Below are positions 32,694 through 33,228 of a stretch of DNA of 33,228 nt, in pieces. The notes below the pieces were generated by a model, which saw nothing but the letters and a program-made list of their open reading frames with translations, made no database searches and was not told where the DNA came from. The first letter of the stretch is position 1; every line of letters begins with the position of its first letter. The stretch is from Bacillota bacterium. GTDB lineage: Bacteria; Bacillota; Clostridia; Clostridiales; Clostridiaceae. Location of the stretch: contig JAJYBA010000001.1 in assembly GCA_021779235.1 (NCBI GenBank), forward strand, positions 1-33,228, given 5' to 3'. The position numbers were made by a program, and so were the translations under genes.

Positions 32694-33228
32694 TTAATCC
32701 ACCTTGAGTATAGCCATAAATGCTTCTTGTGGAACTTCTACACTTCCAACCTGTCTCATTCTCTTTTTACCTTCTTTTTGTTTCTCTAACAATTTTCTCT
32801 TTCTTGAAATATCCCCACCATAACATTTAGCCAAAACATCTTTTCTCATTGCTTTTACAGTTTCTCTTGCTATTATCTTTGCGTTTATAGCTGCCTGTAT
32901 TGGAATTTCAAACATTTGTCTTGGTATATGTTCTTTTAGTTTTTCAGTCATTACTCTTCCTCTATGGGAAGCTGTCTCCTCAGGAACAATCATAGAAAGA
33001 GCATCAACTTTTTCTCCATTAAGTAAAATATCTAATTTTACAAGCTTTGTCCTGATATATCCCTTTAATTCATAGTCAAAGGATGCATAGCCCTTGGTTC
33101 TTGATTTCAAGGCATCAAAAAAGTCATATACTATTTCATTAAGTGGCAAATCATAATTTACTACCACTCTAGTGGTTTCTATATAGTGCATATCAATATA
33201 TATACCTCTTTTTTGTTGGCATAACTCC
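32694..33228 (-). CDS. lepA: Elongation factor 4 (LepA), C-terminal part (cut by window edge)
   Basis: LepA is a ribosome-binding GTPase related to EF-G. Only the last 178 residues are present. The frame is open to the right edge and begins ELCQQKRGIYIDMHYIETTR, which matches the LepA-specific region; the internal ATG at 33191 is not a start. The unique C-terminal domain is complete, with YGGDISRKRKLLEKQKEGKK followed by MRQVGSVEVPQEAFMAIL, the hallmark end of the family. The gene normally precedes hemW and hrcA, as here. Confidence 0.95.
   Translation of the reverse strand, partial: ELCQQKRGIYIDMHYIETTRVVVNYDLPLNEIVYDFFDALKSRTKGYASFDYELKGYIRTKLVKLDILLNGEKVDALSMIVPEETASHRGRVMTEKLKEHIPRQMFEIPIQAAINAKIIARETVKAMRKDVLAKCYGGDISRKRKLLEKQKEGKKRMRQVGSVEVPQEAFMAILKVD

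Noticed and set aside
1..33228. Mobile elements, CRISPR arrays, tRNA genes or defence islands
   Set aside because: No transposase, integrase, array of spaced repeats or tRNA-like sequence was recognised; the three 18-bp repeats before cdd are contiguous and lack spacers.

Overview
The window is a compact, very AT-rich, almost entirely minus-strand block of conserved housekeeping genes from a spore-forming low-GC Firmicute. Gene order (lepA-hemW-hrcA-grpE-dnaK-dnaJ-prmA-rsmE-mtaB-hinT-rpsU, then yqfC-yqfD-pgpH-ybeY-dgkA-cdd-era-recO, then dgt-dnaG-rpoD-trmK), strong AGGAGG-type ribosome binding sites, a class A-like RNase P RNA, sporulation genes (yqfC, yqfD, a CotS-family kinase) and pyruvate phosphate dikinase all point to Clostridiaceae (Clostridium sensu stricto). 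The species cannot be fixed from sequence alone.

Layout, left to right on the given strand, so most operons read right to left. 1-849 is the 5' part of purL, cut by the window edge, with a promoter overlapping a well-formed pair of PurR boxes. 850-1140 is intergenic and contains an unexplained inverted-repeat element. rnpB follows with its own promoter and terminator. Next come a NIF3-family gene, trmK, a PH-domain membrane protein, rpoD, dnaG and dgt. At 8490-9560 lies the only plus-strand gene, a CotS-like kinase. It converges on ppdK, which sits beside a CcpN-like HTH-CBS regulator. A DUF4342 gene, recO, era, cdd, a DgkA-PAP2 fusion, ybeY and pgpH follow, then yqfD and yqfC behind two consecutive terminators, a decayed yqeY, and rpsU with its own sigma-A promoter. 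The right third holds hinT, mtaB, rsmE and prmA, the CIRCE-controlled heat-shock set hrcA-grpE-dnaK-dnaJ, hemW, and the 3' end of lepA, cut by the right edge.

How they work together: the window covers translation and RNA maturation (lepA, rpsU, rsmE, prmA, mtaB, trmK, ybeY, era, rnpB), DNA replication and repair plus nucleotide supply (dnaG, dgt, recO, cdd, purL), protein folding under HrcA control, central carbon flux (ppdK with a linked regulator), c-di-AMP and lipid-carrier metabolism (pgpH, dgkA), and sporulation.

No phage, insertion sequence, CRISPR array, tRNA gene or obvious defence island was seen. The noteworthy signals are mostly small: three exact-period 18-bp repeats at the cdd promoter, a leader motif shared by dgt and prmA, a multiply broken yqeY, a recO that appears to start at CTG and lies in a longer frame than its first internal ATG suggests, the lack of phoH in its usual slot, and several strong inverted repeats with no assigned job.
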